Below are positions 1-7,321 of a stretch of 13,887 nucleotides of DNA, piece after piece. The DNA is taken from positions 1 to 13,887 of the forward strand of contig JAJZHL010000009.1 in NCBI GenBank assembly GCA_021804505.1, read 5' to 3'. Source of the DNA: Pseudomonadota bacterium. GTDB lineage: Bacteria; Pseudomonadota; Alphaproteobacteria; Rickettsiales; Rickettsiaceae. The notes under the pieces were generated by a model. The model worked only from the letters and a program-made list of their open reading frames with translations. It ran no database searches and was not told where the DNA came from. A program made the translations under genes and the position numbers. Position 1 is the stretch's first letter. Every line of letters begins with the position of its first letter.

Positions 1-48
1 AGACTTTCTATTCTATTAGTGCATTTTTGTGATAAAGAGACCTAAAGC

Positions 49-897
49 TTATTGGAAGTAAACAACTATAACCCTATCATGACCAGTTAGATCTTTATAA
101 ATCTTCTCCACAACATAGCCATTATTATCAAAAATCTTTGCCACATCAACGGCCTGGTTAAAACCTATTTCTAAAAATAATTTTCCTTGAGGTCGGAGAA
201 AGCTCTTTGCCTCTTTAGCAATTATATAGTACGAAGCAAGTCCGTGATTATCTGCAAATAAAGCTAAATGAGGTTCGTATTCTAGAGTTTCGGTTGCTAT
301 ATAGGATATATGTTCCCTAGCAATATAAGGTGGGTTACTAACTATAATATCAAATTGTTGACCCTCTAGTTTTTGGAACCAATCACTATGGATTAATTTA
401 ATTCTATCGGCTACATTATGATACCTAGCATTTTGTTGGGCCACTGATATAGCATCAATGCTAATATCAGTGGCAGTAAGGTAAATATTGGGTCTTTCAA
501 GTAATAAGCTTATTGCAATGCATCCGCTACCTGTCCCTATCTCTAATATTTCAAGTGATGTATTATTAACTGCTACTTTATCTAAAATTATATCTATAAG
601 TAGTTCTGTGTCTGAGCGCGGTATTAAAACCTTGTTATTTACCGTAAAGTCGTATCCGTAAAATTCCTTAGTATTTGTTATATAGGCAATTGGCTCTAGG
701 GCTAAACGTCTGTTAAGTAATTGTTCAAAGGTTTCTTGTTCTTTTGGTGTTAACTCTTGTTCAGAATGTGCTAGTAAGTACTCTAGGGACTTTCCCATAG
801 CATGCTGCAATAATATTCTTGCTTCTAAGTTTGATGTGTTAGCTATAACGTTAACTAGCTTGTAGGAGGCATGATATAGGCTTGCTTTTATATTCAT
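49..897 (-). CDS. prmC: Peptide chain release factor N5-glutamine methyltransferase
   Basis: PrmC methylates the glutamine of the GGQ motif of release factors RF1 and RF2 in the cytoplasm, using S-adenosylmethionine. The 282-residue protein has the family's helical N-terminal domain (about 1-85), the LIPRSDTE segment (91-98, usually RPDTE), the SAM-binding loop LEIGTGSG (118-125) and the substrate-glutamine motif NPPY (188-191), followed by EPHLALF (208-214). The length is normal for stand-alone PrmC. The ATG at 897-895 overlaps the stop of the upstream rluD gene (ATGA), so the two are probably translationally coupled. In Rickettsia, as I recall, PrmC is fused to the tRNA m7G methyltransferase TrmB. 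Here the reading frame ends at TAA (51-49), and the remaining 48 bases of the window show no continuation in any frame. The family assignment is secure. Confidence 0.95.
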   Translation of the reverse strand: MNIKASLYHASYKLVNVIANTSNLEARILLQHAMGKSLEYLLAHSEQELTPKEQETFEQLLNRRLALEPIAYITNTKEFYGYDFTVNNKVLIPRSDTELLIDIILDKVAVNNTSLEILEIGTGSGCIAISLLLERPNIYLTATDISIDAISVAQQNARYHNVADRIKLIHSDWFQKLEGQQFDIIVSNPPYIAREHISYIATETLEYEPHLALFADNHGLASYYIIAKEAKSFLRPQGKLFLEIGFNQAVDVAKIFDNNGYVVEKIYKDLTGHDRVIVVYFQ

Positions 898-1832
898 GTA
901 ATTATTTCCTGTATGTCTTGAGGTAAGGGGGCCTGAAATTCCATTAATTCTCTAGTAACAGGATGGGTAAAATTCATATACCAAGAATGCAAGGCTTGAC
1001 GCTTGAAATTGGCCAATTTTTGTACCACTATATCAGGACTTTTAGCTAGTTTGCTGCTATTATTACCATATGTTTGGTCTCCCACCACAGAATGTTTTAA
1101 ATTGCTTAATTGTACCCTAATTTGATGTGTGCGTCCGGTTGCAAGTTTGCATTCTACCATGCTAATAAGACCGTCAAAAAATATATTTTCCGTTTTATAA
1201 TGAGTCACTGCCTCTTTTCCGCCAAATTTCAGTATGGTCATTTTTTGTCTTGAGATTTTGCTTCTACCAATGTTGTTTTTGATTATACCTTCTTGCGGAG
1301 TAATAATTCCCCAAACCAATGCTTTATATTTGCGTACAAGCTGACGTTTTGCTAGTTGATCAGCAAGAAAGTTATGGGTGTAGTTATTTTTTGCTACTAC
1401 CATCAGGCCGGATGTATCTTTATCTAATCTATGAACAATACCCGGTCTCTCCAACCCTCCTATGGTAGATAAAGACTTACCGTGATATAGTAATGCATTT
1501 ACCAAAGTATCCTGATGGTTACCAGCTCCAGGATGGACGGTAATTCCAGCTGCTTTATTAATTACTATTAAATCCTCATCCTCATAAATAACATCGAGAG
1601 GAATTTGAGCCTCTTGTAACTTGAGAGGAGTCTTCTCTTTTATAGTGAATGAAATAATCTCATTCTCCTTGACCTTAAAGCTAGAATCAGAAATAATTAC
1701 TCCATTGACTAATACTAGCATGTCGTTAATCATCCTTTGGATTTGACTTCTAGATATATTACCAACTAAATTTGTGAGTGCTATATCAAGTCTAAGGTTA
1801 TTTAGAGCCTGGGGTATGCGATGCTCTTCCAT
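894..1832 (-). CDS. rluD: 23S rRNA pseudouridine synthase, RluD/RluC family
   Basis: This enzyme isomerises specific uridines of 23S rRNA to pseudouridine. The 312-residue protein has an N-terminal S4 RNA-binding domain (about 13-72, with SRSQIQRMI at 28-36). A catalytic RsuA/RluA-type domain follows, carrying the signature HRLDKDTSG (134-142), in which D137 is the expected catalytic aspartate. The second family motif LATGRTHQIRVQL is at 230-242. An S4 domain plus this signature fits both RluD and RluC. I favour RluD on general resemblance, so the exact target uridines are uncertain. The ATG at 1832-1830 is the natural start because only 27 bases separate it from the divergent glycosylase gene. 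No clear Shine-Dalgarno sequence precedes it. The last codons overlap prmC by 4 bases, which makes a two-gene operon with a translation-related theme. Confidence 0.9.
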   Translation of the reverse strand: MEEHRIPQALNNLRLDIALTNLVGNISRSQIQRMINDMLVLVNGVIISDSSFKVKENEIISFTIKEKTPLKLQEAQIPLDVIYEDEDLIVINKAAGITVHPGAGNHQDTLVNALLYHGKSLSTIGGLERPGIVHRLDKDTSGLMVVAKNNYTHNFLADQLAKRQLVRKYKALVWGIITPQEGIIKNNIGRSKISRQKMTILKFGGKEAVTHYKTENIFFDGLISMVECKLATGRTHQIRVQLSNLKHSVVGDQTYGNNSSKLAKSPDIVVQKLANFKRQALHSWYMNFTHPVTRELMEFQAPLPQDIQEIIT

Positions 1833-1837
1833 ATATT

Positions 1838-1843
1838 TATAAT
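1838..1843 (+). promoter_or_regulatory. Perfect TATAAT -10 box in the rluD/UDG divergent gap
   Basis: A consensus TATAAT lies in the 27-base gap between the divergent rluD and uracil-DNA glycosylase genes. On the plus strand it would place transcription starts near 1850, about 10 bases before the GTG at 1860. No good -35 box lies 16-18 bases upstream. On the minus strand the same AT-rich tract contains TATAAA, 17 bases downstream of a TTCACC, so rluD would have almost no leader. Both readings are inference from sequence alone. Confidence 0.35.
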
Positions 1844-1859
1844 TTTTAAATAAAAAACG

Positions 1860-2705
1860 GTGAATTACTTAGTGGACAAAATTAATCAGTTAAAATGGTT
1901 ACAATCAATTGGTGTAGAATATTATCTTTCGACAACGAACCGCCAGAACAAAATATTAATAAATTATAGTATGACAGAAAAAAAATCTCCCAAACATTCT
2001 ACTGTAGCTACACCTCAGGCTATGGTTACCAAATCGGCTGCAGTAACAAAGTCTAAGGCCACACCTATTGAACCTACAAAGGATAATAGCAAATCTCCTA
2101 TAGAACTTGCAAGGTTTTTGGCTGATTCCGCAACTGATTTAGCTGAATTAAAGGAACTAGTAATGAATTTTGATGGCTGCGTCCTAAAGAAATTTGCAAC
2201 AAAGACGGTATTTGCTGACGGTAATCCCCAAAGCGATATCATGCTAATAGGTGAGGCGCCTGGTAGTAATGAGGATATAGAAGGGATACCATTTTGTGGT
2301 GAAAGTGGCAAATTATTGGATAATATATTGTCTTCTATAAATATCTCCAGAAAACATAATGCGTATATTACCAATACTGTATTTTGGCGTCCGCCAGCAA
2401 ATCGTCAGCCCACCCAAGAAGAAGTAGATATTTGTAGACCTTTTGTGGAGAAGCATATAGCATTAGTAAACCCAAAATTAATTATTTTGGTAGGGGCGGT
2501 AGCAGCAACAAGCTTACTTGGTGCAAATTCTGGTATCAGTAAAATTAAGCAAGTTTATTATCCGTATGCAAATAGGTACCTTACGCAGCCAATACAAACT
2601 ACAGCAATTTTCCACCCTGCTTATTTATTAAGACAACCTCTGCAGAAGAAAGTAATGTGGTATGATCTGCTGAAAATTGAAGAATTTGTGTTGAAACTAG
2701 GTTGA
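1860..2705 (+). CDS. Family 4-like uracil-DNA glycosylase
   Basis: The protein should excise uracil from DNA to start base-excision repair. The glycosylase core runs from about residue 105 to 278. It shows GEAPG (131-135), FCGESGKLLD (145-154), TNTVFWRPP (171-179) and the C-terminal HPAYLLR (252-258), all typical of family 4 enzymes in alphaproteobacteria. Family 4 enzymes usually bind a 4Fe-4S cluster through four cysteines. Here only the second (C107) and fourth (C192) appear to remain: F104 and W177 occupy the other two places, so the cluster is probably absent. Residues 38-80 form a low-complexity Lys/Ser/Thr/Ala/Pro linker. The start is uncertain: GTG at 1860 keeps a short N-terminal segment (LKWLQSIGVEYY) that I think belongs to alphaproteobacterial homologues, while the first ATG is at 1971. 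The stop abuts the stop of rsfS on the other strand. Confidence 0.87.
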   Translation: MNYLVDKINQLKWLQSIGVEYYLSTTNRQNKILINYSMTEKKSPKHSTVATPQAMVTKSAAVTKSKATPIEPTKDNSKSPIELARFLADSATDLAELKELVMNFDGCVLKKFATKTVFADGNPQSDIMLIGEAPGSNEDIEGIPFCGESGKLLDNILSSINISRKHNAYITNTVFWRPPANRQPTQEEVDICRPFVEKHIALVNPKLIILVGAVAATSLLGANSGISKIKQVYYPYANRYLTQPIQTTAIFHPAYLLRQPLQKKVMWYDLLKIEEFVLKLG

Positions 2706-3053
2706 TCAAGGATTAGCGTTAGCTTTTCTCTTACTCCACAATTCTTCTAATTTGAAATGCTCTCTTGTTTCTGGATGGAATATATTAATCAATATATTCC
2801 CGGCGTCTATTAAAACCCAGTCGGATTTCTCTAACCCCTCAATATTAACATTTATACCAGCTTTATGTTTCAATTCTAAAGCTAAATATTCCGCTATTGC
2901 CCCAACATTTTTTGTAGAACGGCCATTTGCTAAAATAACATATTCGGTTAAAGTGGTTTTTTGCTTTACATCTATTACCAATATCTCATCTGTCTTTTTT
3001 TCGTTGAGACATTGCGTAATAAACTCTATTAGTAGCTCAGTATTTTCTAGCAT
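2706..3053 (-). CDS. rsfS: Ribosomal silencing factor RsfS
   Basis: RsfS binds ribosomal protein uL14 on the large subunit and blocks joining to the small subunit when nutrients are scarce. The 115-residue protein matches the family in length and in its core: DEILVIDVK (22-30), TEYVILANGRSTKNV (36-50), then WVLIDAGNILINIF (79-92) and REHFKLEELW (97-106). The start ATG at 3053-3051 is preceded by TAGGTAACC on the minus strand, a modest ribosome binding site. The gene follows the ppiD-like gene by 20 bases and is probably co-transcribed with it. Its TGA stop abuts the TGA of the convergent uracil-DNA glycosylase gene, so the two stops form the palindrome TGATCA with no room for a terminator. 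Identification is confident. Confidence 0.93.
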   Translation of the reverse strand: MLENTELLIEFITQCLNEKKTDEILVIDVKQKTTLTEYVILANGRSTKNVGAIAEYLALELKHKAGINVNIEGLEKSDWVLIDAGNILINIFHPETREHFKLEELWSKRKANANP

Positions 3054-3073
3054 GGTTACCTATATGATAAGCT

Positions 3074-4573
3074 TTAATTAGGGAATTGTTTTAAGATTTT
3101 CATCTTATTTTTTTTGAGCGCATAAATTATTAGCTCATCAATTATGTTATTTTTGATCGCAGCGGAAATAGTCTTTAGATTATTTTGTAAAATTTCTTCA
3201 TTTTGCTTTTTATCAATTTGCTTATGCTTTACATATGCAAAATAAGCTTTATTTTCTTGTTGAAAGACTGCAGTATTAGACCCAATATCGGTTTGAAATA
3301 TCATCGATATTAACTCTGGCGGTAGGGCTTTATTAGTATCTATTTTAGATCTAATAAAAGAAGCTTGCGTATCTATCGTTACTTCAGGGAAAGCATTGTT
3401 CTTGTTAGCAACTTTGTATTCCTTAGCGATCTGCTGGATAGTTTGTAAATTAGCATTACGTATATACTGCTGAACCCATAGTTTCTTTACTTGATCTGAT
3501 ATATCTTGAAATTCTGGTATCTTACTAGGCTCTATCGATTTAATCTCCACTAAGACGAAAGTTTTGTTGTCAGGTAGTTCTATCGGGTAGGAGACTTCTT
3601 TCGCATCTAACTCAAAAATAGTATCAGCACAGGGGGACAGTAAGCTATTGTTATTTGTTAATTCATCATAGCCTATAGTATCTAGATGCTCGATAGGCAA
3701 TTCATATTTGTTAGCTATCTCTAATAGGCTGGAGCCACCTGCAACATCATCTTCTAAATTCTTTATAGTTGTAAAAAACTGTTGGTCTAGTTTTTCTGTT
3801 TGTGATAATTCATTCTTACTATCCTGCAATTGTTTTTGTAAGATATCGCGCGAAACTTTAAAGTATATTAAGCTCCTTTTTTCTGGGGAAGCAAATGTTT
3901 CTTTGGTCCTTTTATATAGATCTTCCAGCTGTTCATTTGTTGGAGATGGGAGATTGAGATTTTTGGAACGTCTAGTTAGATCAATTTCCACTAAATCAAC
4001 ATCTCTAGACTCGCTCATATAGTTGGTGATATTTTTGAGCATTATTTGGGGTGTGCTAAAAGTTTCTAGAAAAATACTTATTAAAACTGATTTAAGGGTA
4101 CCATTTTTTACTTCAGTTAAGTATTCTTCTTCAGTAGAATAAGAATGTTTTATAAAATTTTCAAAGATGGCAACATCAAATAAACCATGTTCATTTTTAA
4201 AATCTGGTGATTCTCGTAAAAGTTTTATTACAGTGTCGTCACTTAAGTCCAGATCATAATAATTGGTTAAGTAAGCAAACATTCGTTCATTAATCAAATT
4301 TCTTAACACCAGATTATTAATGTTTAATTGAGTCAATTCTTTTTCAGTAAGATTTATTCCAGTTTTCGTTTGTATATTACGAATTTGCTCTGCCCTTGCT
4401 TGTAAAAAATCTTCTTCTGTAATAGTCTTCGCATCAGAGAAAGTGATTAAATCATAATTATTGGTTGAGAGTAGAACGTCTTTAATACCCCATCCTATAA
4501 AGGCAAAGGCAATCATTGCAAGGACAGCGCGCATTAGCCAACTATCAGAGGTCTTTCTAATATTATTTAACAT
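3074..4573 (-). CDS. ppiD: PpiD/SurA-type periplasmic folding chaperone
   Basis: The 499-residue protein has the layout of PpiD, an inner-membrane-anchored chaperone that helps newly secreted proteins fold near the Sec translocon. A short cytoplasmic N-terminus is followed by one membrane segment (about 13-30, LMRAVLAMIAFAFIGWGI). Next come a helical SurA-N-like chaperone region (about 45-200) and a parvulin-like region (about 228-350, from SPEKRSLIYFKV). The classic parvulin GGDLG signature is not visible, so prolyl isomerase activity may be missing, as is common in PpiD. The length is somewhat below that of the E. coli protein (about 620). The ATG at 4573-4571 has no obvious Shine-Dalgarno sequence, but the membrane anchor begins directly after it. 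rsfS follows 20 bases downstream, and secG, a translocon subunit, diverges upstream, which fits a shared secretion theme. Confidence 0.8.
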   Translation of the reverse strand: MLNNIRKTSDSWLMRAVLAMIAFAFIGWGIKDVLLSTNNYDLITFSDAKTITEEDFLQARAEQIRNIQTKTGINLTEKELTQLNINNLVLRNLINERMFAYLTNYYDLDLSDDTVIKLLRESPDFKNEHGLFDVAIFENFIKHSYSTEEEYLTEVKNGTLKSVLISIFLETFSTPQIMLKNITNYMSESRDVDLVEIDLTRRSKNLNLPSPTNEQLEDLYKRTKETFASPEKRSLIYFKVSRDILQKQLQDSKNELSQTEKLDQQFFTTIKNLEDDVAGGSSLLEIANKYELPIEHLDTIGYDELTNNNSLLSPCADTIFELDAKEVSYPIELPDNKTFVLVEIKSIEPSKIPEFQDISDQVKKLWVQQYIRNANLQTIQQIAKEYKVANKNNAFPEVTIDTQASFIRSKIDTNKALPPELISMIFQTDIGSNTAVFQQENKAYFAYVKHKQIDKKQNEEILQNNLKTISAAIKNNIIDELIIYALKKNKMKILKQFPN

Positions 4574-4581
4574 ACAAATAT

Positions 4582-4618
4582 CTAACTATTTTGGTCGATC
4601 TTTTACTAAAATAGTTAG
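4582..4618. repeat. Perfect 11-bp inverted repeat in the ppiD/secG divergent region
   Basis: CTAACTATTTT (4582-4592) and AAAATAGTTAG (4608-4618) are exact reverse complements separated by 15 bases. The repeat starts 9 bases upstream of the ppiD-like ATG, so in that gene's messenger it would be a 5' leader hairpin. It lies about 80 bases upstream of the secG promoter. A second, smaller hairpin (ATATCT-GCA-AGATAT) follows at 4627-4641. Function unknown: it could be a leader structure, an operator, or an old terminator. Confidence 0.5.
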
Positions 4619-4698
4619 CTGTATTAATATCTGCAAGATATTTCTGTAAATTTTATCTGAAGACAAGTAGCGCTGAAGATTTTGGCATATTTGTCAAG

Positions 4699-4727
4699 TT
4701 GCAAATAATACAAGCTTAGTGTATACT
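4699..4727 (+). promoter_or_regulatory. Sigma-70 promoter for secG
   Basis: TTGCAA (4699-4704) and TATACT (4722-4727) are separated by exactly 17 bases, which is close to the housekeeping consensus. Transcription would start near 4734, giving a leader of roughly 39 bases before the secG start codon. This is the best promoter visible in the window. It is a sequence-based prediction only. Confidence 0.65.
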
Positions 4728-4772
4728 TGCTTTCGTTAATTCTCAGATCTTAGATATATTAGGTTTTTAGTT

Positions 4773-5078
4773 ATGATGGATATATTACTCTTTATTCATG
4801 TTGTGATAGCAGTATTGTTAATTATTGTAATTTTATTACAAAGGACAGGCAATGATGGCCTGAGTGGAATTGGTGGAGGGGGCAATGTTGGAGGTGTTGT
4901 TGCGGGTCGTACGGTGGTAAATTTTTTGACTAGAACAACTGTAGTGCTAGCCACTTTATTCGTAATTAATGCTATTGTCCTTGCTAACCTTTCATCCAGG
5001 ACTCATGCTGGGATAGCAAAAAAAATTGAACAAGCTGAGGAAAAAGAAGAAACCACTGCTGTACCAATAGCGAAATAA
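4773..5078 (+). CDS. secG: Preprotein translocase subunit SecG
   Basis: SecG is the small auxiliary subunit of the SecYEG protein-conducting channel in the inner membrane. The 101-residue protein has the family layout. A first membrane helix (about 3-22, with LIIVILLQRTGNDGL at its end) leads into a glycine-rich cytoplasmic loop (31-46, SGIGGGGNVGGVVAGR), then a second helix (about 52-72) and a charged tail rich in Lys and Glu. Two consecutive ATG codons (4773 and 4776) could each serve as the start. No strong Shine-Dalgarno sequence precedes them. A good promoter lies upstream at 4699-4727. A perfect AGGAGG overlaps the last base of the stop codon and serves the small reading frame that follows. 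Confidence 0.93.
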   Translation: MMDILLFIHVVIAVLLIIVILLQRTGNDGLSGIGGGGNVGGVVAGRTVVNFLTRTTVVLATLFVINAIVLANLSSRTHAGIAKKIEQAEEKEETTAVPIAK

Positions 5079-5091
5079 GGAGGGGTGACTT

Positions 5092-5169
5092 ATGATGTGC
5101 GGGTTGACTAGAGGTGTAAAGATCACCCTGAATACTCGGCTTGTCATCCTGAAATTATTCAGGATCTAA
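5092..5169 (+). CDS. Possible 25-codon small gene or truncated gene remnant after secG
   Basis: Immediately after secG, a perfect Shine-Dalgarno AGGAGG (5078-5083) is followed 8 bases later by ATGATG (5092). The frame opened there encodes 25 residues, beginning MMCGLTRGVK, and ends at TAA (5167-5169). The last third of the frame is read through the palindrome at 5146-5165. The translation signal is far better than that of most annotated genes here, yet the peptide resembles nothing I know. Two readings are possible: a true small peptide gene co-transcribed with secG, or the 5' end of a former gene cut by insertion of a palindromic repeat. I lean to the second. Confidence 0.35.
   Translation: MMCGLTRGVKITLNTRLVILKLFRI
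5146..5165. repeat. REP-like palindrome (ATCCTGAA-ATTA-TTCAGGAT)
   Basis: A perfect 8-bp stem with a 4-base loop sits in the context TTGTCATCCTGAA...TTCAGGATCTA. The flanks GTCATCC...GGATCTA are typical of short dispersed palindromes seen in many alphaproteobacterial genomes, including Rickettsia and Wolbachia. That membership is my recollection of the pattern, not a search result. No T-run follows, so it is not a standard intrinsic terminator. Confidence 0.5.
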
Positions 5170-5180
5170 TAATAACATTA

Positions 5181-5254
5181 GACTAGATTTCTGCCATAGC
5201 TAGGAATTACATAGAATTGCAGAGTTTATATTGAATCGGCAGAAATGGCATCTA
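5181..5254. repeat. Imperfect long inverted repeat upstream of kdsA
   Basis: ATTTCTGCC (5187-5195) is the exact reverse complement of GGCAGAAAT (5238-5246). Pairing can extend outward with an interruption: TAGA (5184-5187) matches TCTA (5250-5253). The 42-base interior is AT-rich. Together with the adjacent palindrome it fills most of the secG-kdsA gap. It may be the remains of a rickettsial palindromic element. It ends about 25 bases before the kdsA start, so it would lie in that gene's leader. Confidence 0.35.
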
Positions 5255-5278
5255 AAGATAGAAGGATTTTGAACATAT

Positions 5279-6103
5279 ATGCAGAACGTAATTAATTTAG
5301 GCAACATTCAAATCGGTAATGAGTTGCCATTTGTCCTGATTGCTGGGCCATGTCAAATAGAGAGCCTAGATCACTCTTTATTTATGGCTGAGCAGCTATT
5401 AACTATCGCTGAAAAGCTTGATATACCTTTTATTTATAAATCATCTTTTGATAAAGCAAACCGTACCTCAATAAATGGTGCTCGTGGAGCTGGTCTTGAG
5501 AAAGGCCTGGAAATCCTATTAAAAGTTAAGGAGCAATTTAGCTGTCATATTTTGACTGACGTCCATACTGAAGCTCAATGCACAGAAGCAGCTGAAGTCG
5601 TTGATATATTGCAAATCCCAGCTTTTCTTTGTAGACAAACAGATTTACTGCGTGCTGCTGCGCTCACGAATAAGATTGTTAATGTTAAAAAGGGCCAATT
5701 TCTTGCGCCTTGGGATATGAAAAATGTGCATGACAAGCTGGCATTTTTTGGGGCAAAGGATGTTATTCTTACAGAAAGAGGAGCATGTTTTGGCTATAAT
5801 AACCTAGCTGTAGATATGCGTAGCCTGCCAATCATGGCAGAAACTGGTTGCCCAGTCATTCTCGATGCAACTCATGCTGTCCAGCAGCCAAGTGGCAATG
5901 GTACCAATAGTGGTGGCGAGAGAAAATATGTTGAAACATTAGCAAAAGCTGCAGTTAGCGTCGGAGTAGCAGGTATTTTTATGGAAGTGCACCAAGATCC
6001 AGATAATGCCCCAAGTGACGGTCCTTGTATGGTAAAATTGCATGAGCTAGAGAATTTGTTAGTCAAATTAAAACTATACGATGAATTGACTAAAGCAGAG
6101 TAG
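5279..6103 (+). CDS. kdsA: 3-deoxy-8-phosphooctulonate synthase (Kdo-8-P synthase), metal-dependent class
   Basis: KdsA condenses phosphoenolpyruvate with arabinose 5-phosphate to make Kdo-8-phosphate, the precursor of the inner-core sugar Kdo of lipopolysaccharide. The 274-residue sequence covers the whole TIM-barrel enzyme: IAGPCQIES (21-29), [12 protein letters not shown] (53-64), DATHAVQQP (196-204) and [15 protein letters not shown] (235-249). The residues expected to bind a divalent metal in class II enzymes are all present: C25, H199, E236 and D247. The metal-independent E. coli type has Asn in place of this Cys. The ATG at 5279 is preceded by GAAGGA about 12 bases upstream, rather far but usable. 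The gene implies that the organism makes a Kdo-containing LPS, which argues against Orientia. Identification is very secure. Confidence 0.97.
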   Translation: MQNVINLGNIQIGNELPFVLIAGPCQIESLDHSLFMAEQLLTIAEKLDIPFIYKSSFDKANRTSINGARGAGLEKGLEILLKVKEQFSCHILTDVHTEAQCTEAAEVVDILQIPAFLCRQTDLLRAAALTNKIVNVKKGQFLAPWDMKNVHDKLAFFGAKDVILTERGACFGYNNLAVDMRSLPIMAETGCPVILDATHAVQQPSGNGTNSGGERKYVETLAKAAVSVGVAGIFMEVHQDPDNAPSDGPCMVKLHELENLLVKLKLYDELTKAE

Positions 6104-6151
6104 TGACCATTGTTATTTTAGTAGTTCTAAGTTAAGCCCCAAGATGGAATT

Positions 6152-7321
6152 ATGCACGTCTTAAACAAAGAATTATCCATTGCATCAGCGCATTATAAAG
6201 AGCTCATATCAATTCTTATAAAGTCAGGAGCAAAGGCTAGGGTAGTAGGTGGGGCTGTACGAGATAGTTTACTCAGCAAATCCAATTATGACATTGATAT
6301 AGCGGTAACTGTGCCCCCTGAGCGGGTAATTGATGTTCTTACAAAAGCCAAAATTCAAGTAGTACCAACGGGCATAAAATATGGTACAGTGACAGCGTTG
6401 TTGCACGATGAAAAATTTGAAATTACCACCCTTCGGCAAGACTTGAAATGTGATGGGAGATATGCTGAAGTAAAGTTCACTGATGATTTTATGGAGGATG
6501 CTGCGCGGAGAGATTTTACCATTAACGCACTTAGCTACTGCCCTTTTGAGCATAAAATTTTTGATTATTTTGGTGGAATAGAAGATTTATATAACTCCAA
6601 GGTAGTATTTATCGGTGAAGCGCGTCGTCGTATCCAAGAAGATTACTTGCGCATCCTACGTTTCTTTAGATTTTCTTGCTATTATGCCAAAGATTTGGAC
6701 CCAGAGGGACTGAGTGTATGCATTGAACTAAAAGAAAAACTAAAAATCCTGTCAAAAGAACGTATAAAAATGGAGATGGATAAGTTAATCATCTCTGATA
6801 AAAGCCCGGAAATTTTAAAGCAAATGTTTGATCATGGTATTCTGCAAATAGTATTTCCGGTGGTGGAGTTTGAGTTAGACCGTTTTACGCATACTACAGA
6901 TTTATGCGTTAGGTATTCACTTCTATTCTACCATATTAAAGATCTTGCACTAAGTACCTTAATCAACTTAAAATTCTCCCGGCAAGAATCCTACACTATC
7001 ATTTCTCTTATTAATTTTGCCAAAGAAGAGCCGAGTGATTTTACCTTAAAGAAAATGTGGATAGAAAATGACAATTATAAGCAATATCTACTATTTCTTC
7101 TAGCTTTGGGGAAAATTAGTAACGCTACTGCAGAAGGTTTTTATAGTTTATCGGATAAGCCTGTATTCCCACTATCAGGACATGACTTGAATAAGCTAGA
7201 TATTCATGGTAAAGATGTTGGTACTTTATTGACTAGGCTTAAGGATTATTGGATAAAAAACGACTTTATTCCTAATAGAGTTCAATTACTAGAATTATTA
7301 AAAGGTTCCAATGAAAGTTAA
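6152..7321 (+). CDS. CCA tRNA nucleotidyltransferase / poly(A) polymerase family (class II)
   Basis: The protein belongs to the class II nucleotidyltransferases, which add or repair the CCA end of tRNAs; bacterial poly(A) polymerase I is a close relative. The N-terminal head holds the catalytic motifs: VVGGAVRDSL (31-40), DIDIA with the two metal-binding aspartates D47 and D49, and RRDFTINALSY (119-129). The conserved EARRRIQEDYLRILRFFRF segment (156-174) marks the neck. The remaining half is helical, with the conserved PLSGHDL stretch near the C-terminus. The length (389) and lack of a basic C-terminal extension fit a CCA-adding enzyme better than PcnB, and rickettsial genomes need one such enzyme. 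GGA lies about 5 bases before the ATG. The last 11 bases overlap the start of the ZnuA-like gene (ATGAAAGTTAA), heading a coupled gene run. Confidence 0.87.
   Translation: MHVLNKELSIASAHYKELISILIKSGAKARVVGGAVRDSLLSKSNYDIDIAVTVPPERVIDVLTKAKIQVVPTGIKYGTVTALLHDEKFEITTLRQDLKCDGRYAEVKFTDDFMEDAARRDFTINALSYCPFEHKIFDYFGGIEDLYNSKVVFIGEARRRIQEDYLRILRFFRFSCYYAKDLDPEGLSVCIELKEKLKILSKERIKMEMDKLIISDKSPEILKQMFDHGILQIVFPVVEFELDRFTHTTDLCVRYSLLFYHIKDLALSTLINLKFSRQESYTIISLINFAKEEPSDFTLKKMWIENDNYKQYLLFLLALGKISNATAEGFYSLSDKPVFPLSGHDLNKLDIHGKDVGTLLTRLKDYWIKNDFIPNRVQLLELLKGSNES

Noticed and set aside
2015..2374. Open frame of 119 codons on the minus strand
   Set aside because: It lies wholly inside the uracil-DNA glycosylase gene, whose motifs are clear, and its own translation has no recognisable features.
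2752..3081. Open frame of 109 codons on the plus strand
   Set aside because: It is the antisense of rsfS, which has full family motifs; the antisense peptide is Phe/Ser-rich, as expected for a shadow frame.
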